Source of the DNA: Isosphaeraceae bacterium
Lineage (GTDB): Bacteria; Planctomycetota; Planctomycetia; Isosphaerales; Isosphaeraceae
NCBI GenBank assembly: GCA_026004735.1
Contig: BPJS01000001.1
Span: forward strand, 3,924,859 to 3,988,858
Direction: 5' to 3'
DNA: 64,000 nt
Below the pieces are notes generated by a model. It was not told the origin of the DNA and did not search any database. It saw nothing but the letters and a program-made list of their open reading frames with translations. Both the position numbers and the translations under genes were made by a program. Positions 53,100 through 61,513 of this stretch are shown here, piece by piece. Position 1 is the stretch's first letter. Every line of letters starts with the position of its first letter.

Positions 53100-53882
53100 T
53101 CACTCGGACGCCTCCGTCGGCGGATCGCCAAACTCTTCCGCCGCAATTTCCCCATTCACCTCCGGTTCATACGTGATCGTCGTCTCCGTGCGGCTCCCCT
53201 GCCGCGACGACCGCTGCACCACTTTTCGCACCAGCATCGTCTCGGCGTCCAAATAGGCCTCGGTCTCCGCGCCGTCGTACGACCCGGTGAATTTACGGCA
53301 CGGACGGCCATCCACTTCCACCGTCTCCTCGCTCAACTCGGGAAGCTCCATCCGGTCCAGCGTTCGCCGATGTCCGGGTGCGATCTCCTTGATCAGCAGC
53401 CGTGGCACCACCTTCGCCAGCGGATCGGTCAGCGACAGGCCGTCCAACATCGTCGTCTCCCGACGCTCCGGCGGATTCCCCGCGACGACGATCAACGTCC
53501 CCGGACCCGAGTCCGTCCAGTACACCTCGCGCTCGACCGGCTCGCCGTCCGGCCCCAACCGCTCAATCTCCAGCCGAAACCGGTCCGGCCGCTGATACAA
53601 AGTCTGGAACCGCCTCCGCGTCTCCTGGGTCCGATCGCCGGCCACCTCCACCTCCACCACCGTACCCCGATCGCGGTAGGTCTTCGCGTCCGCGTAAACC
53701 TTGACCACCTGATCCAGATACGCGTTGATCTTCGGATCCGTCGTCGGCCGCTTCGGAGGAAGCTGCGGCAGCGGCTGCGTGCCCATGGCCCCGTCGCTGA
53801 GCTCCGGCTCGGTCGAGCCGCCACAGCCGGCCCACACCATCCAGCCTAAACCCGCCAAAACCCATCCAGCCCATCGGTTCAT
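53100..53882 (-). CDS. LolA/DUF2092-like lipoprotein
   Basis: 260 residues. A lipobox (WMVWAGCGGS) after a hydrophobic segment marks a lipoprotein. The body (about 50-250) shows the LolA-like pattern of beta strands: FQTLYQRPDRFRLEIE, VDGRPCRKFTGSYDG and TEAYLDAETMLVRKVVQ, similar to periplasmic lipoprotein carriers and DUF2092 proteins. It may bind a lipid moiety, but the ligand is unknown. The ATG overlaps the stop of the M20 gene (ATGA, 53882-53879), so translation is coupled. Function in the pair is unclear. Confidence 0.72.
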   Translation of the reverse strand: MNRWAGWVLAGLGWMVWAGCGGSTEPELSDGAMGTQPLPQLPPKRPTTDPKINAYLDQVVKVYADAKTYRDRGTVVEVEVAGDRTQETRRRFQTLYQRPDRFRLEIERLGPDGEPVEREVYWTDSGPGTLIVVAGNPPERRETTMLDGLSLTDPLAKVVPRLLIKEIAPGHRRTLDRMELPELSEETVEVDGRPCRKFTGSYDGAETEAYLDAETMLVRKVVQRSSRQGSRTETTITYEPEVNGEIAAEEFGDPPTEASE

Positions 53883-55111
53883 CGCGTTACCCCCAGGGTC
53901 GACGCCGCCGGGCCGGCTCCAGACGCCAGGCTCTCCGGCAACCGCAACACCAGCTCATAGTAAACCTCGACAGCCGCCTCAACCTCCCCCAGATCCACCC
54001 ATTCGTCCCGGGTGTGTGCCTGGGCGATGTCGCCTGGCCCCAGCACCACGCACGGCACGCCCGCCTGCCCCAATGGCCCCGCGTCCGTCCCGAACGGCAC
54101 CCCCCCCACCGCGGGACGCCTTCCCGTCTTCGCCTCAACCACCTCCCCAATCAACGCCAGAACCTCCGGCCCGACGCCCTCCCGCAGCGCTGGCATCTGC
54201 ACCCACGGCCGCTCGATCCGCAACGCCTCAAAATCCGCTGGATCCAATGCCGACCGCAGCCACCGCGTCACCTCCTCCTGGGCCGACTCGGGTGTCTCCC
54301 CCGGCACCACCCGCCGATCAATCTCCACCCGGCATCCGTCGGGAACCACATTCGCCGCCACCCCGCCCTCAATCCGACCGACCGAAAGCGTCGGCGGCCC
54401 GAGCACCGGATCACCTGGCCCCGACTCCAACTCCCCCGCATACGCCTCCAGGGCCGACACCACCCGCGCCATCCGATAGATCGCATTGTCCCCCAGCCTC
54501 GGCGTCGAGCTGTGACAAGCCCGCCCCGTCGCCGTGATTCCCCATCGAACCGCCCCTTTGTGCCGCGTGATCACGTCGAACCGCGTCGGCTCGGCCACCA
54601 CCGCAAGCCCGATCCCCATCCCTCCGGCCACCTCCGCGAGCCTCGAACTGCCTGTGTGCGTGTATTCCTCGTCGACCGTGCACGCCAGCACGACCGCCGC
54701 CGCCCCCTGCGGCCGCTCCCGAGCCAGCCGCTCAACGGCCAGCAGCATCGCCGCCAGACTCCCCTTCACATCGCAGGCCCCACGCCCGTAAAGCCGGCCC
54801 GCCTCCACCTGTGCCCCAAACGGCTCGACCGACATCCCGTCCGCGGGCACCGTATCCTGATGCACATCAAACAACACCCGACACCGTGCACCCGGCGGCT
54901 CCACCCACGCCAGCAAGTTGTCCCGCCCCGCCCCAACCGGCTGCCGCTCGGTCCGTATCCCCCGTGCGTTCAGCCAATTCTCCAGGTAGGCGGTCAGCCG
55001 CCCCTCGTAATACCCTGCCCCCGCATCGACGCCCAACCGCCCCATCGGATTCTGGCTGGGGATGGCCACCAGCTCAGCCAGTAGCCGCGTACTCTCCGAA
55101 CCGACGATCAT
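53879..55111 (-). CDS. M20-family metallopeptidase (ArgE/DapE-like)
   Basis: About 410 residues from the ATG at 55111 (GTG codons at 55114 and 55117 are alternatives). Family motifs are complete: FDVHQDTVPAD (His, Asp), GRGACDVKGSLA (bridging Asp), CTVDEEYTHTGS (catalytic Glu-Glu), a dimerisation domain in the middle, and a late His in IAQAHTRDEWV. The likely reaction is hydrolysis of N-acyl amino acids or succinyl-diaminopimelate; specificity cannot be assigned from sequence here. It is coupled to the lipoprotein gene downstream. Confidence 0.85.
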   Translation of the reverse strand: MIVGSESTRLLAELVAIPSQNPMGRLGVDAGAGYYEGRLTAYLENWLNARGIRTERQPVGAGRDNLLAWVEPPGARCRVLFDVHQDTVPADGMSVEPFGAQVEAGRLYGRGACDVKGSLAAMLLAVERLARERPQGAAAVVLACTVDEEYTHTGSSRLAEVAGGMGIGLAVVAEPTRFDVITRHKGAVRWGITATGRACHSSTPRLGDNAIYRMARVVSALEAYAGELESGPGDPVLGPPTLSVGRIEGGVAANVVPDGCRVEIDRRVVPGETPESAQEEVTRWLRSALDPADFEALRIERPWVQMPALREGVGPEVLALIGEVVEAKTGRRPAVGGVPFGTDAGPLGQAGVPCVVLGPGDIAQAHTRDEWVDLGEVEAAVEVYYELVLRLPESLASGAGPAASTLGVTR

Positions 55112-55320
55112 CACCACCCCCAGTTACCCCCCAAACCACGCCACCACCACCCCCTCCTCCCTCCGCTCATGCCCGCGCACGACCGCCTTGACACCCTCTC
55201 GCCACGCCACCCTCCCCCTCCCAGCCGTTCAGCCCGACGGCTAGCCTCTCCCCCCCGGTCTGCTCCGCCTGAGGGCGACCCGGAAACCATCTCGCTCTCC
55301 GCCGACCTCCGGCCTCCGCC

Positions 55321-55881
55321 TCAGACCCGGCTCACATACTCGCCGCTCCGTGTGTCGATTCGAACCTTATCGCCCGGCTCGACAAACGGTGGAACCATCA
55401 CCTTCAGACCGGTCTCCGTTGTCGCCTCCTTGTACTGATTGGTCGCCGTCGCCCCCTTGATCGATGGGGGCGTGTCAGTCACCGTCAGGTCCACCGTCGC
55501 CGGCAACTCGATCGAGGTCGGCTTCTGATCGATGTATGTGACCTGCACCCGGCTGTTGGGCAGCAGATACGGCATCGAGTCGCCCACCATGTCCGATCCC
55601 AGATGAATCTGGTCATACGTCTCGACATCCATGAATACATGCTCATCATCCGACGAATACAGATATTCAAACTCCCGATGCTCGACAAACGGCACTTCAA
55701 TCGGTTCATCCGACCGAAACCGCTTCTCCACCTGGGAATTGTTGGACAGATTCCGCAGCTTGGCCTGGACAAATGCGCGGAGGTTGCCCGGGGTCCGGTG
55801 TGCGAAGTCCATCACCAGATAATTCGTGCCGTCGATCGTCACAATCTGCCCGCGGCGGATATCGGACGCCTTGATATTCAT
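55321..55881 (-). CDS. efp: Elongation factor P with non-canonical tip loop
   Basis: 186 residues from the ATG at 55881; an upstream in-frame start at 55899 is possible. Three beta-barrel domains; N-terminal MNIKASDIRRGQIVTIDG, central YDQIHLGSDMVGDSMPYL and C-terminal GLKVMVPPFVEPGDKVRIDT match EF-P. EF-P relieves ribosome stalling at polyproline. The modified tip Lys34 of E. coli lies in KPGKGQAF; here the loop is TPGNLRAF, so the aligned residue is Asn33, with Leu34 and Arg35 next to it. This variant must work without lysylation or rhamnosylation at that position. Confidence 0.92.
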   Translation of the reverse strand: MNIKASDIRRGQIVTIDGTNYLVMDFAHRTPGNLRAFVQAKLRNLSNNSQVEKRFRSDEPIEVPFVEHREFEYLYSSDDEHVFMDVETYDQIHLGSDMVGDSMPYLLPNSRVQVTYIDQKPTSIELPATVDLTVTDTPPSIKGATATNQYKEATTETGLKVMVPPFVEPGDKVRIDTRSGEYVSRV

Positions 55882-56229
55882 GATCGTAGACTCATTCACT
55901 CAGCATCGGCTCGTTCGTGCGGGTCCTGCCCCTGTCCCGCCCGGTCGGGAGCCTCCATCTCGAAAAGAAGACCATACTCCATCATCCCTTGCTTCGCCAA
56001 CGACCCGCCTCCGGCTGGTCTCGACGCGGTCGGTTCGCGGGCTGCCGACCCGCGCCGGTGCGGATGCCGGCAACGCTGCGTCGGGTGCCCCCATCCGACC
56101 CGTGGACGGATCCACCCAAGCCGGACTGGCTTCGGCTACGTACCGGTTCAAGCCGGGCATCGAGTCAGCGGCGTGGTCCGAATTTGGCTCGACCGTGCGG
56201 ACCGACGCGGCCGGACGCCGACCGCCCGC
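55882..56229. other. Intergenic region, no gene seen
   Basis: 348 bp upstream of efp and downstream of the ZIP gene on the same strand. Weak open frames antisense to efp run into it but lack family features. No strong hairpin recognised. It probably holds the efp promoter. Confidence 0.4.
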
Positions 56230-57036
56230 TTAGGCCCACCACCCTGAGACCCACATCAAGGCCACACCCAGCAGCAGCGTCGACGAGAGCGCCAGGCGAT
56301 CGTGCTTATGAAATCGCAGCTCGGGTAGCAAGTCGCTTAGCGCCAGGCACAAAAAAGTCCCCGCCGAAAACGAGAGCACGGCGGCCGCAAACGGCCCCGC
56401 CTGGCCGGCTCCCTCCTCGACCAGCCGTTTCGACACGTAAAAAACCACGACCCCCAGCGGCAGCAATGACGCAAATGCCAGATTGGCCCCGTGGGCCCAC
56501 AGCCGCGGCACCCCGGCGCGCAGCATCAGGCTGACAATCGTCAATGAGTCGGCCGGCTTGTGCACGAGCGTCGCCACCAGAACGCCCAAGGCCGTCGCCC
56601 GCCCCGCCTCACCCGTCCCCACGTCAAATGCGCTGGCCAACGCAAACCCGCCGACCAGCGTGTGCACCGCCAGCCCGAACGACGCCACCCCCCAATGCAA
56701 CCCGGCCGCCGCCCGACCGCCACCCGGCTCCTCGGTCCCGCCTTCACCGGAGCCGTCTGGTCCCAGCTCCGCTTCGTGATGATGAAACGTGAAGAACCGC
56801 TCCAGATAGAATAGCCCTAGCAGCCCCGCCATCGCCCAGGTCAACACCCCGGGATCGCTCGCCTCGACCGCGTCCGGCAGCATGTGGAAAAACACCGCGC
56901 CCAGCATCGCGCCCGCCGAAAAGCTCAAATAAAGCTGAAGCCGCGTATGTGTCAGCCCCGACGCCAGCGGCAGCAGCCCACCCAGCAGGCTCGCTCCCAC
57001 AATCAGCAGACTTGCGACCGCCAGCGCCATGTTCAT
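56230..57036 (-). CDS. ZIP-family metal transporter
   Basis: 268 residues with about eight hydrophobic segments. The conserved ZIP segments are in the middle: GLHWGVASFGLAVHTLVGG (His-containing TM4) and ATALGVLVATLVHKPADSL (His-containing TM5), which form the metal site. A His-rich loop between TM3 and TM4 (FFTFHHHEAEL) is typical of cytoplasmic metal-binding loops. The motif VHKPAD replaces the usual HEIPHE-like motif. Likely substrate Zn or Fe, not assignable. Confidence 0.8.
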   Translation of the reverse strand: MNMALAVASLLIVGASLLGGLLPLASGLTHTRLQLYLSFSAGAMLGAVFFHMLPDAVEASDPGVLTWAMAGLLGLFYLERFFTFHHHEAELGPDGSGEGGTEEPGGGRAAAGLHWGVASFGLAVHTLVGGFALASAFDVGTGEAGRATALGVLVATLVHKPADSLTIVSLMLRAGVPRLWAHGANLAFASLLPLGVVVFYVSKRLVEEGAGQAGPFAAAVLSFSAGTFLCLALSDLLPELRFHKHDRLALSSTLLLGVALMWVSGWWA

Positions 57037-57165
57037 CCGCGTGCATCACCCCGCACAATCGGTTCCGTCAACCGTCAGGGTACCTTGCCCGAGCGCCCTT
57101 CCGGCGGGATACTAAACGATGGTTTGACACGACCCCAACGCACCACCAGCCGCGGGGCCAACCCC

Positions 57166-57459
57166 ATGCCCAAGCTCAGCGAGTCCCAGATCCTCGACCG
57201 CCTGCCTCAGCTCAACCCACGCTGGCAACGCCTCGGCGACATGCTCGTCCGCACCTGGCAGTTCGCCTCACCTCAGCACGCCGTCGACTTCGTCAACCGC
57301 GTCGCCGAGGTCGCCGCCCGACGCAATCACCACCCCGACATCACCCTCCGCTTTCGCGAAGTCCGCGTCGAATTGGCCACCCACGCCGAGGGCGGCCTGA
57401 CCGAGGCGGATTTCGAAACCGCCCGCGAAATCGACGCCATCCCCAGCCCCAACCGCTGA
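57166..57459 (+). CDS. phhB: 4a-hydroxytetrahydrobiopterin dehydratase (PCD)
   Basis: 97 residues from the ATG at 57166. Pterin-4-alpha-carbinolamine dehydratase; in the aromatic hydroxylase cycle it dehydrates 4a-hydroxy-tetrahydrobiopterin, and many bacteria use it in molybdopterin-related roles instead. The active-site motif is NHHPDI (54-59, His55-His56) in ARRNHHPDITLRF, and the length is normal. No aromatic hydroxylase gene is present in this window, so the physiological role is open. Convergent with the small basic protein gene. Confidence 0.9.
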   Translation: MPKLSESQILDRLPQLNPRWQRLGDMLVRTWQFASPQHAVDFVNRVAEVAARRNHHPDITLRFREVRVELATHAEGGLTEADFETAREIDAIPSPNR

Positions 57460-57488
57460 CGGCCAGAGCCCTGATCTGCGACCGCTCT

Positions 57489-57692
57489 TCACCCCCTCTT
57501 TGCCTCGGGCCGCTTCGGTCCCGAATAACCTGGCGGCAAGGTGCGATACTTCGTTTTAGGCAGATTGTAAACGCCCTGCTCCGGCGTCCACTTCTCATCG
57601 AGCTGCAAGGCGGCGAGCCGCTCCGCCCGCGTCATAACATTACGCGACCGCGCCAGTCCGCTGCCCTTTCGCAAACTCTTGTCCATCGACAT
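57489..57692 (-). CDS. Small basic protein (Planctomycetes/Verrucomicrobia/Chlamydiae family)
   Basis: 67 residues from the ATG at 57692, with a GAGGAGAGG stretch about 10 bases upstream. The core, DKSLRKGSGLARSRNVMTRAERLAALQ, ends in KWTPEQGVYNLPKTKYRTLPP, with strong net positive charge. It matches the TIGR04137 small basic protein family, conserved across the PVC superphylum and of unknown function. An RNA- or ribosome-associated role is possible. A longer upstream frame to 57770 is less likely. Confidence 0.85.
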   Translation of the reverse strand: MSMDKSLRKGSGLARSRNVMTRAERLAALQLDEKWTPEQGVYNLPKTKYRTLPPGYSGPKRPEAKRG

Positions 57693-57834
57693 CGTCGCTC
57701 GCCTCTCCTCGTCCCGGACCGCAACGGTCTGACCGCAATCAGCTTTAAAGTCCACGTTGTGCCTTGGCAAGACGTGCAGAAGTGAAGAATCCTAGCAACA
57801 ACCCACCCAACTCTCAAGTCGGACGCGTTCTGCC

Positions 57835-57862
57835 TTGTCGCAATCCCGGCCCCCGCTAAGAT
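57835..57862 (+). promoter_or_regulatory. Candidate promoter of purC
   Basis: TTGTCG (57835-57840) and TAAGAT (57857-57862) are 16 bases apart, each 4 of 6 consensus. The -10 overlaps an in-frame ATG at 57861. If this promoter is used, that ATG cannot be the start, which supports the TTG at 57906. Confidence 0.4.
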
Positions 57863-57905
57863 GAAAAACTCTCTCTTGGCAGATCAACGGGAGTGTTCCT
57901 GCGCG

Positions 57906-58799
57906 TTGGATACTTTGCTTTCGACCCATCTCGACCGCTGGCCGCTCCGCCGCGGCAAGGTCCGCGATATCTACGATTTGGGCGACCGCCTGCTCCTGGT
58001 CGCGACCGACCGGATCTCGGCCTTCGACTGGGTACTGCCCACCGGCATCCCCGACAAGGGACGCATCCTGACAGCGTTGAGCGTCTGGTGGTTCAACCAG
58101 TTGGACGTCCCCAACCACCTGCTCTCAGCCGACCTGGCCGAACTGGCCGACCAACTCCCGCCCGACGCTCTGGCCCCCCTGACCGGCCGCTCGCTGATTG
58201 TCCGTAAAACCCAGGTCATCCCCTTCGAATGCGTCGTCCGCGGCTACCTCGCTGGCAGCGGTTGGACCGAATACCAGAAAACCGGAGCCCTCTGCGGCCA
58301 GCCTCTCCCGGCCGGCCTTCGTAACGCCGACCGCCTCCCTGAACCGCTTTTCACCCCCGCGACCAAGGCCACCGACGGCCACGACGAAAACATTTCCCTG
58401 GACCGTCTCACCGCCGCTCTGGGGCGCGATCGGGCCGCCGAACTTCAGCGTCGCAGCTTGGAACTCTATGCGAAGGCCTCGGCCATCGCCGGCCGCGCCG
58501 GCTTGATTCTCGCCGATACCAAGTTCGAATGGGGCCTTGTACCGGGTACCGACGCGCTCCTGCTGATCGACGAAGTGCTGACCCCTGACAGCTCGCGCTA
58601 CTGGGATGCCGCATCTTACCGGCCCGGCGGCCCTCAACCCTCCTTCGACAAGCAGTTCGTCCGCGACTGGCTTGACGGCTCCGGCTGGGATAAGGCCAGC
58701 CCGCCGCCAGCCTTGCCCCCCGAAATCGTCGACCGCACCCGGGCCAAGTACGTCGAGTGTTTCGAACGGCTCACGCAGTCCCCCTTCCCCACCGCCTGA
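57906..58799 (+). CDS. purC: SAICAR synthetase
   Basis: 297 residues; ligates Asp to CAIR in purine synthesis. Family motifs: RGKVRDIYDLGDRLLLVATDRISAFD (residues about 15-40, broken here only for length), PFECVVRGYLAGSGW, TKATDGHDENIS and DTKFEWGL. A TTG at 57906 gives the normal length and the usual N-terminus (LDTLLSTHLDRW). The ATG at 57861 would add 15 residues and lies on the candidate promoter. GGGAG precedes the TTG by about 12 bases. aroC starts 8 bp after the stop. Confidence 0.93.
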   Translation: MDTLLSTHLDRWPLRRGKVRDIYDLGDRLLLVATDRISAFDWVLPTGIPDKGRILTALSVWWFNQLDVPNHLLSADLAELADQLPPDALAPLTGRSLIVRKTQVIPFECVVRGYLAGSGWTEYQKTGALCGQPLPAGLRNADRLPEPLFTPATKATDGHDENISLDRLTAALGRDRAAELQRRSLELYAKASAIAGRAGLILADTKFEWGLVPGTDALLLIDEVLTPDSSRYWDAASYRPGGPQPSFDKQFVRDWLDGSGWDKASPPPALPPEIVDRTRAKYVECFERLTQSPFPTA

Positions 58800-58807
58800 A
58801 ACCCGCC

Positions 58808-59974
58808 ATGCTCCGCTTCCTGACCGCCGGCGAGTCCCACGGCCCAGCCCTGACGGCCATCGTCGACGGTTTTCCCGCCGGCATCCCGCTCGACACCGCC
58901 CTGATCGACGCCGAGCTAAAGCGCCGCCAGGGCGGCTACGGCCGCGGGAAACGCCAGACGCTCGAGGACGATCGTATCCAAGTCGATTCCGGTATCTATC
59001 GCGGTCGCACCACCGGTGCGCCCATCACCCTCCGCCTCTTGAACCGCGACGCCAAGCTCGAACGCCTACAGGAACCGGTCTCACCCCGCGGCGGCCACAT
59101 TGACCTGGCCGGGTCGCTGAGCTACCTGGTTGGCATCCGACCCGTGCTCGAACGCGCTAGCGCCCGCGAAACCGCCCTCCGAGTCGCCGTCGGCGCCCTG
59201 GCCAAGCTTCTGCTCCAGGAGCTGAATATCGACGTCTTCGGCTACGTCGTCGAGATCGGCGGTCATCCGGCTCCGCCCCGCAGCTTCGACCGCACGATCC
59301 GCGACTCCAGCCCCGTCTACTCCCTCAACCCCGAGGCCGATCCGGTCCTGGTCGCCGCGATCGACGCCGCGCGCGAGGCCGGCGACACCCTCGGCGGCGT
59401 CGTCGAAACCCGGGTCGTCGGCTGCCCGATCGGCCTGGGCAGCCATGTCCAGTGGGACCGCAAGCTCGACGCTCGGCTCGCCGCCGCCGTCATGAGTATC
59501 CAGGCCATCAAGGCGGTCGAGATCGGTCTAGGCTTCGAGGCCGCGCGACGCCCCGGCTCCCAGGTCATGGACCCAATCACCTACAGCGCCGAGGCGCCGG
59601 CCGACGATCGCCGCCTGGGCTTCCGCCGGCCCACCAACAACGCCGGCGGCATTGAGGGCGGCACCTCCAACGGTGAACCGATCCTGATCCGTGCAGCCAA
59701 AAAGCCGATTAGCACCCTAGCCGCTCGCGGCCCCTCGGTTCACCTCGGCTCGCGCCAGCCTCACCCCGCCACCTACGAACGCTCCGACGTCACCGCCGTA
59801 CCCGCCGCTAGCGTCATCGTCGAAAACGTCGTCGCCTTCGAGATCGCCGCGGCCCTGATCGAGCGCCACGACGGCCGCAGCCTCGCCTCGCTCCGACGCT
59901 CCGTCGAATCCCATCGCGAGCTGGCCGCCCGCCACCTCCAGGAATTCTGGTCCCAATCCCCACCGGCTTCGTGA
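58808..59974 (+). CDS. aroC: Chorismate synthase
   Basis: 388 residues; last step of the shikimate pathway, FMN-dependent. FLTAGESHGPAL (residues 4-15) and the following GFPAGIPLD match the family signature. RRQGGYGRGKRQTLEDD and ERASARETALRVAVGA are present. The mid-signature RPGHADLAG is RGGHIDLAG here, a modest change. Start ATG at 58808; the frame upstream is the tail of purC. It is separated from purC by 8 bp and from the next gene by 39 bp. Confidence 0.94.
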   Translation: MLRFLTAGESHGPALTAIVDGFPAGIPLDTALIDAELKRRQGGYGRGKRQTLEDDRIQVDSGIYRGRTTGAPITLRLLNRDAKLERLQEPVSPRGGHIDLAGSLSYLVGIRPVLERASARETALRVAVGALAKLLLQELNIDVFGYVVEIGGHPAPPRSFDRTIRDSSPVYSLNPEADPVLVAAIDAAREAGDTLGGVVETRVVGCPIGLGSHVQWDRKLDARLAAAVMSIQAIKAVEIGLGFEAARRPGSQVMDPITYSAEAPADDRRLGFRRPTNNAGGIEGGTSNGEPILIRAAKKPISTLAARGPSVHLGSRQPHPATYERSDVTAVPAASVIVENVVAFEIAAALIERHDGRSLASLRRSVESHRELAARHLQEFWSQSPPAS

Positions 59975-60013
59975 CCGCGGTTTCCGGTCCTCGTCCCGAA
60001 TCAGGAGACACGG

Positions 60014-61336
60014 ATGTCGCCTCTTCGCCGACCCGCCCGCCAGATTGCCGCCACCGCCCTGGTCGTCGCCGGCCTGATCCTCCCGACCCTCGGCGTCATC
60101 GTCCACGCCTGGCGGATCAACCAGCCCAGCCACGTCGTCGATCACGAAAAGGCCCTCTCCGGGCTGCTTGGCCTCCATGTCTCGATCACCCGCGTCGAAT
60201 ACCCCAGACCGGGCGAATCCGTCTTTCACGACCTCGTTCTTCGCCGCGAGGAAGGCACTGGCCCGACCAGCCGACTGGCCGAGTTGGCCCGACTGCCGCG
60301 CGTCCGGCTGATCACCGAGGACCACGCCGCCCACCTCCACACCGATGAGCTGACCCTAACGATCTCCTCCCCATCCGAACTGGCCGACCTGCTCGCCTCG
60401 CTGGCGCCGCGGGCCGTTGCCGGCGTCGCCCGCATCAACCTGATCGCCGGAGAGGTTCAGTTCGCCCCCAATCTCCCCACCGACACCCCCGTCGCTAGCC
60501 TCCGCGACCTCGCCGCCACCCTTCAGGCCCACCCCGGCTCCACCACCCTCTCAGCCAGTAGCCGCTGGGGTGACCAACCCGACGCCCCACGTCTCGAACT
60601 GGTCGCCTCCCGTTCTCCCACCCCCGAGGGAACTCTCACCGACATCCAGTTCCAGATCGACGACGACGAGGCCCCCGTCGCCGTTCTCCAACCCTGGGTC
60701 GACCCCCACGCCTGGTTCGGCTCCGAGGCCACCGTGCGCGGCCTAGCTCGCTTCGAACGAACCGATCGCGAACCCTGGCGCGCCCGCTTCTCCGGGGTCA
60801 TCCGCTCGATCGACCTTCAACAACTCGTCGCCGGCCGGTTCCCCAACGCTGCGCTCTCCGGCCGCGCCGACCTGACTCTGACCGAAGCCCTCTGGGCGAG
60901 CCTCCCCCGCGGCCAGGGCTTCGGCTGGACCACCGCCCGCGGACGCCTCGAAGCCCGCGACGGCTCAATCAGCGGTTCTCTGCTCCAAGCCTTGATCACT
61001 CATCTCCAGTTCCGCCCGACCGACGCCATCGACCTCGATGCCGACTCCGTCCCCTATGCCCGCCTCGGCCTCGACTTCGAGCTTGACCACAACGGCCAAC
61101 TCCGCCTGCTGGGCAGCGTTTCGGCCGCGCCCACGCCCAACACTGTCGCCCTGGCCTCCAACGGCTCGTCCCCCCTGCTGCTTGCTCCGCCGGCCGCCGC
61201 CAGCGTCCGCGGCCTCTGGAAAACCCTCTTCCCCACCCCCACCGACACGCTCATCCCCGCCACCGCCGAAAGCGGTGGTTTGCTCCGCCATCTCCCCCTC
61301 CCCCCCGCTGGCTCCACCCCCGTCCGCGCCAATTGA
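60014..61336 (+). CDS. Single-pass exported/membrane protein, AsmA-like in character, unknown
   Basis: 440 residues, with AGGAG 7-8 bases before the ATG. One N-terminal helix (IAATALVVAGLILPTLGVIV, about 11-30) then a long beta-rich region with short Ser/Thr- and Ala-rich repeats (LTLTISSPSELADLLASL, VRGLARFERTDREPWRARF). The layout resembles AsmA/DUF748-type proteins of the Gram-negative envelope, without a definite family match. The tail is Pro-rich. It is separate from the ExbB operon by 177 bp. Confidence 0.6.
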   Translation: MSPLRRPARQIAATALVVAGLILPTLGVIVHAWRINQPSHVVDHEKALSGLLGLHVSITRVEYPRPGESVFHDLVLRREEGTGPTSRLAELARLPRVRLITEDHAAHLHTDELTLTISSPSELADLLASLAPRAVAGVARINLIAGEVQFAPNLPTDTPVASLRDLAATLQAHPGSTTLSASSRWGDQPDAPRLELVASRSPTPEGTLTDIQFQIDDDEAPVAVLQPWVDPHAWFGSEATVRGLARFERTDREPWRARFSGVIRSIDLQQLVAGRFPNAALSGRADLTLTEALWASLPRGQGFGWTTARGRLEARDGSISGSLLQALITHLQFRPTDAIDLDADSVPYARLGLDFELDHNGQLRLLGSVSAAPTPNTVALASNGSSPLLLAPPAAASVRGLWKTLFPTPTDTLIPATAESGGLLRHLPLPPAGSTPVRAN

Positions 61337-61404
61337 TCGGCCACCGCTCCGCCGGACTCGGCCATCCCGCCCTGTTCCCCCAACACGCCCTCACGAGCCG
61401 GCAA

Positions 61405-61438
61405 TTGACAGCGCAGCTTTCAGAGCCGAAAGTTTAGT
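61405..61438 (+). promoter_or_regulatory. Candidate promoter region of the ExbB operon
   Basis: A perfect TTGACA at 61405-61410 is followed by GAAAGT at 17 bases (61428-61433), only a weak -10. The spacer holds the inverted repeat CTTTC (61417-61421) / GAAAG (61428-61432), which could be a regulatory hairpin. TTTAGT (61433-61438) is a further, badly spaced alternative. Confidence 0.35.
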
Positions 61439-61513
61439 CATCGAGATCGCGAACGTCCGTCACTCGATCCCGTCACGCCCCTGTCGCCGCCCCCGCTCCG
61501 GAGCCGTCCGCCG

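Noticed and set aside
55826..56233. Plus-strand open frame antisense to the start of efp
   Set aside because: No family feature and half of it is antisense to efp; composition is as expected for chance frames here.
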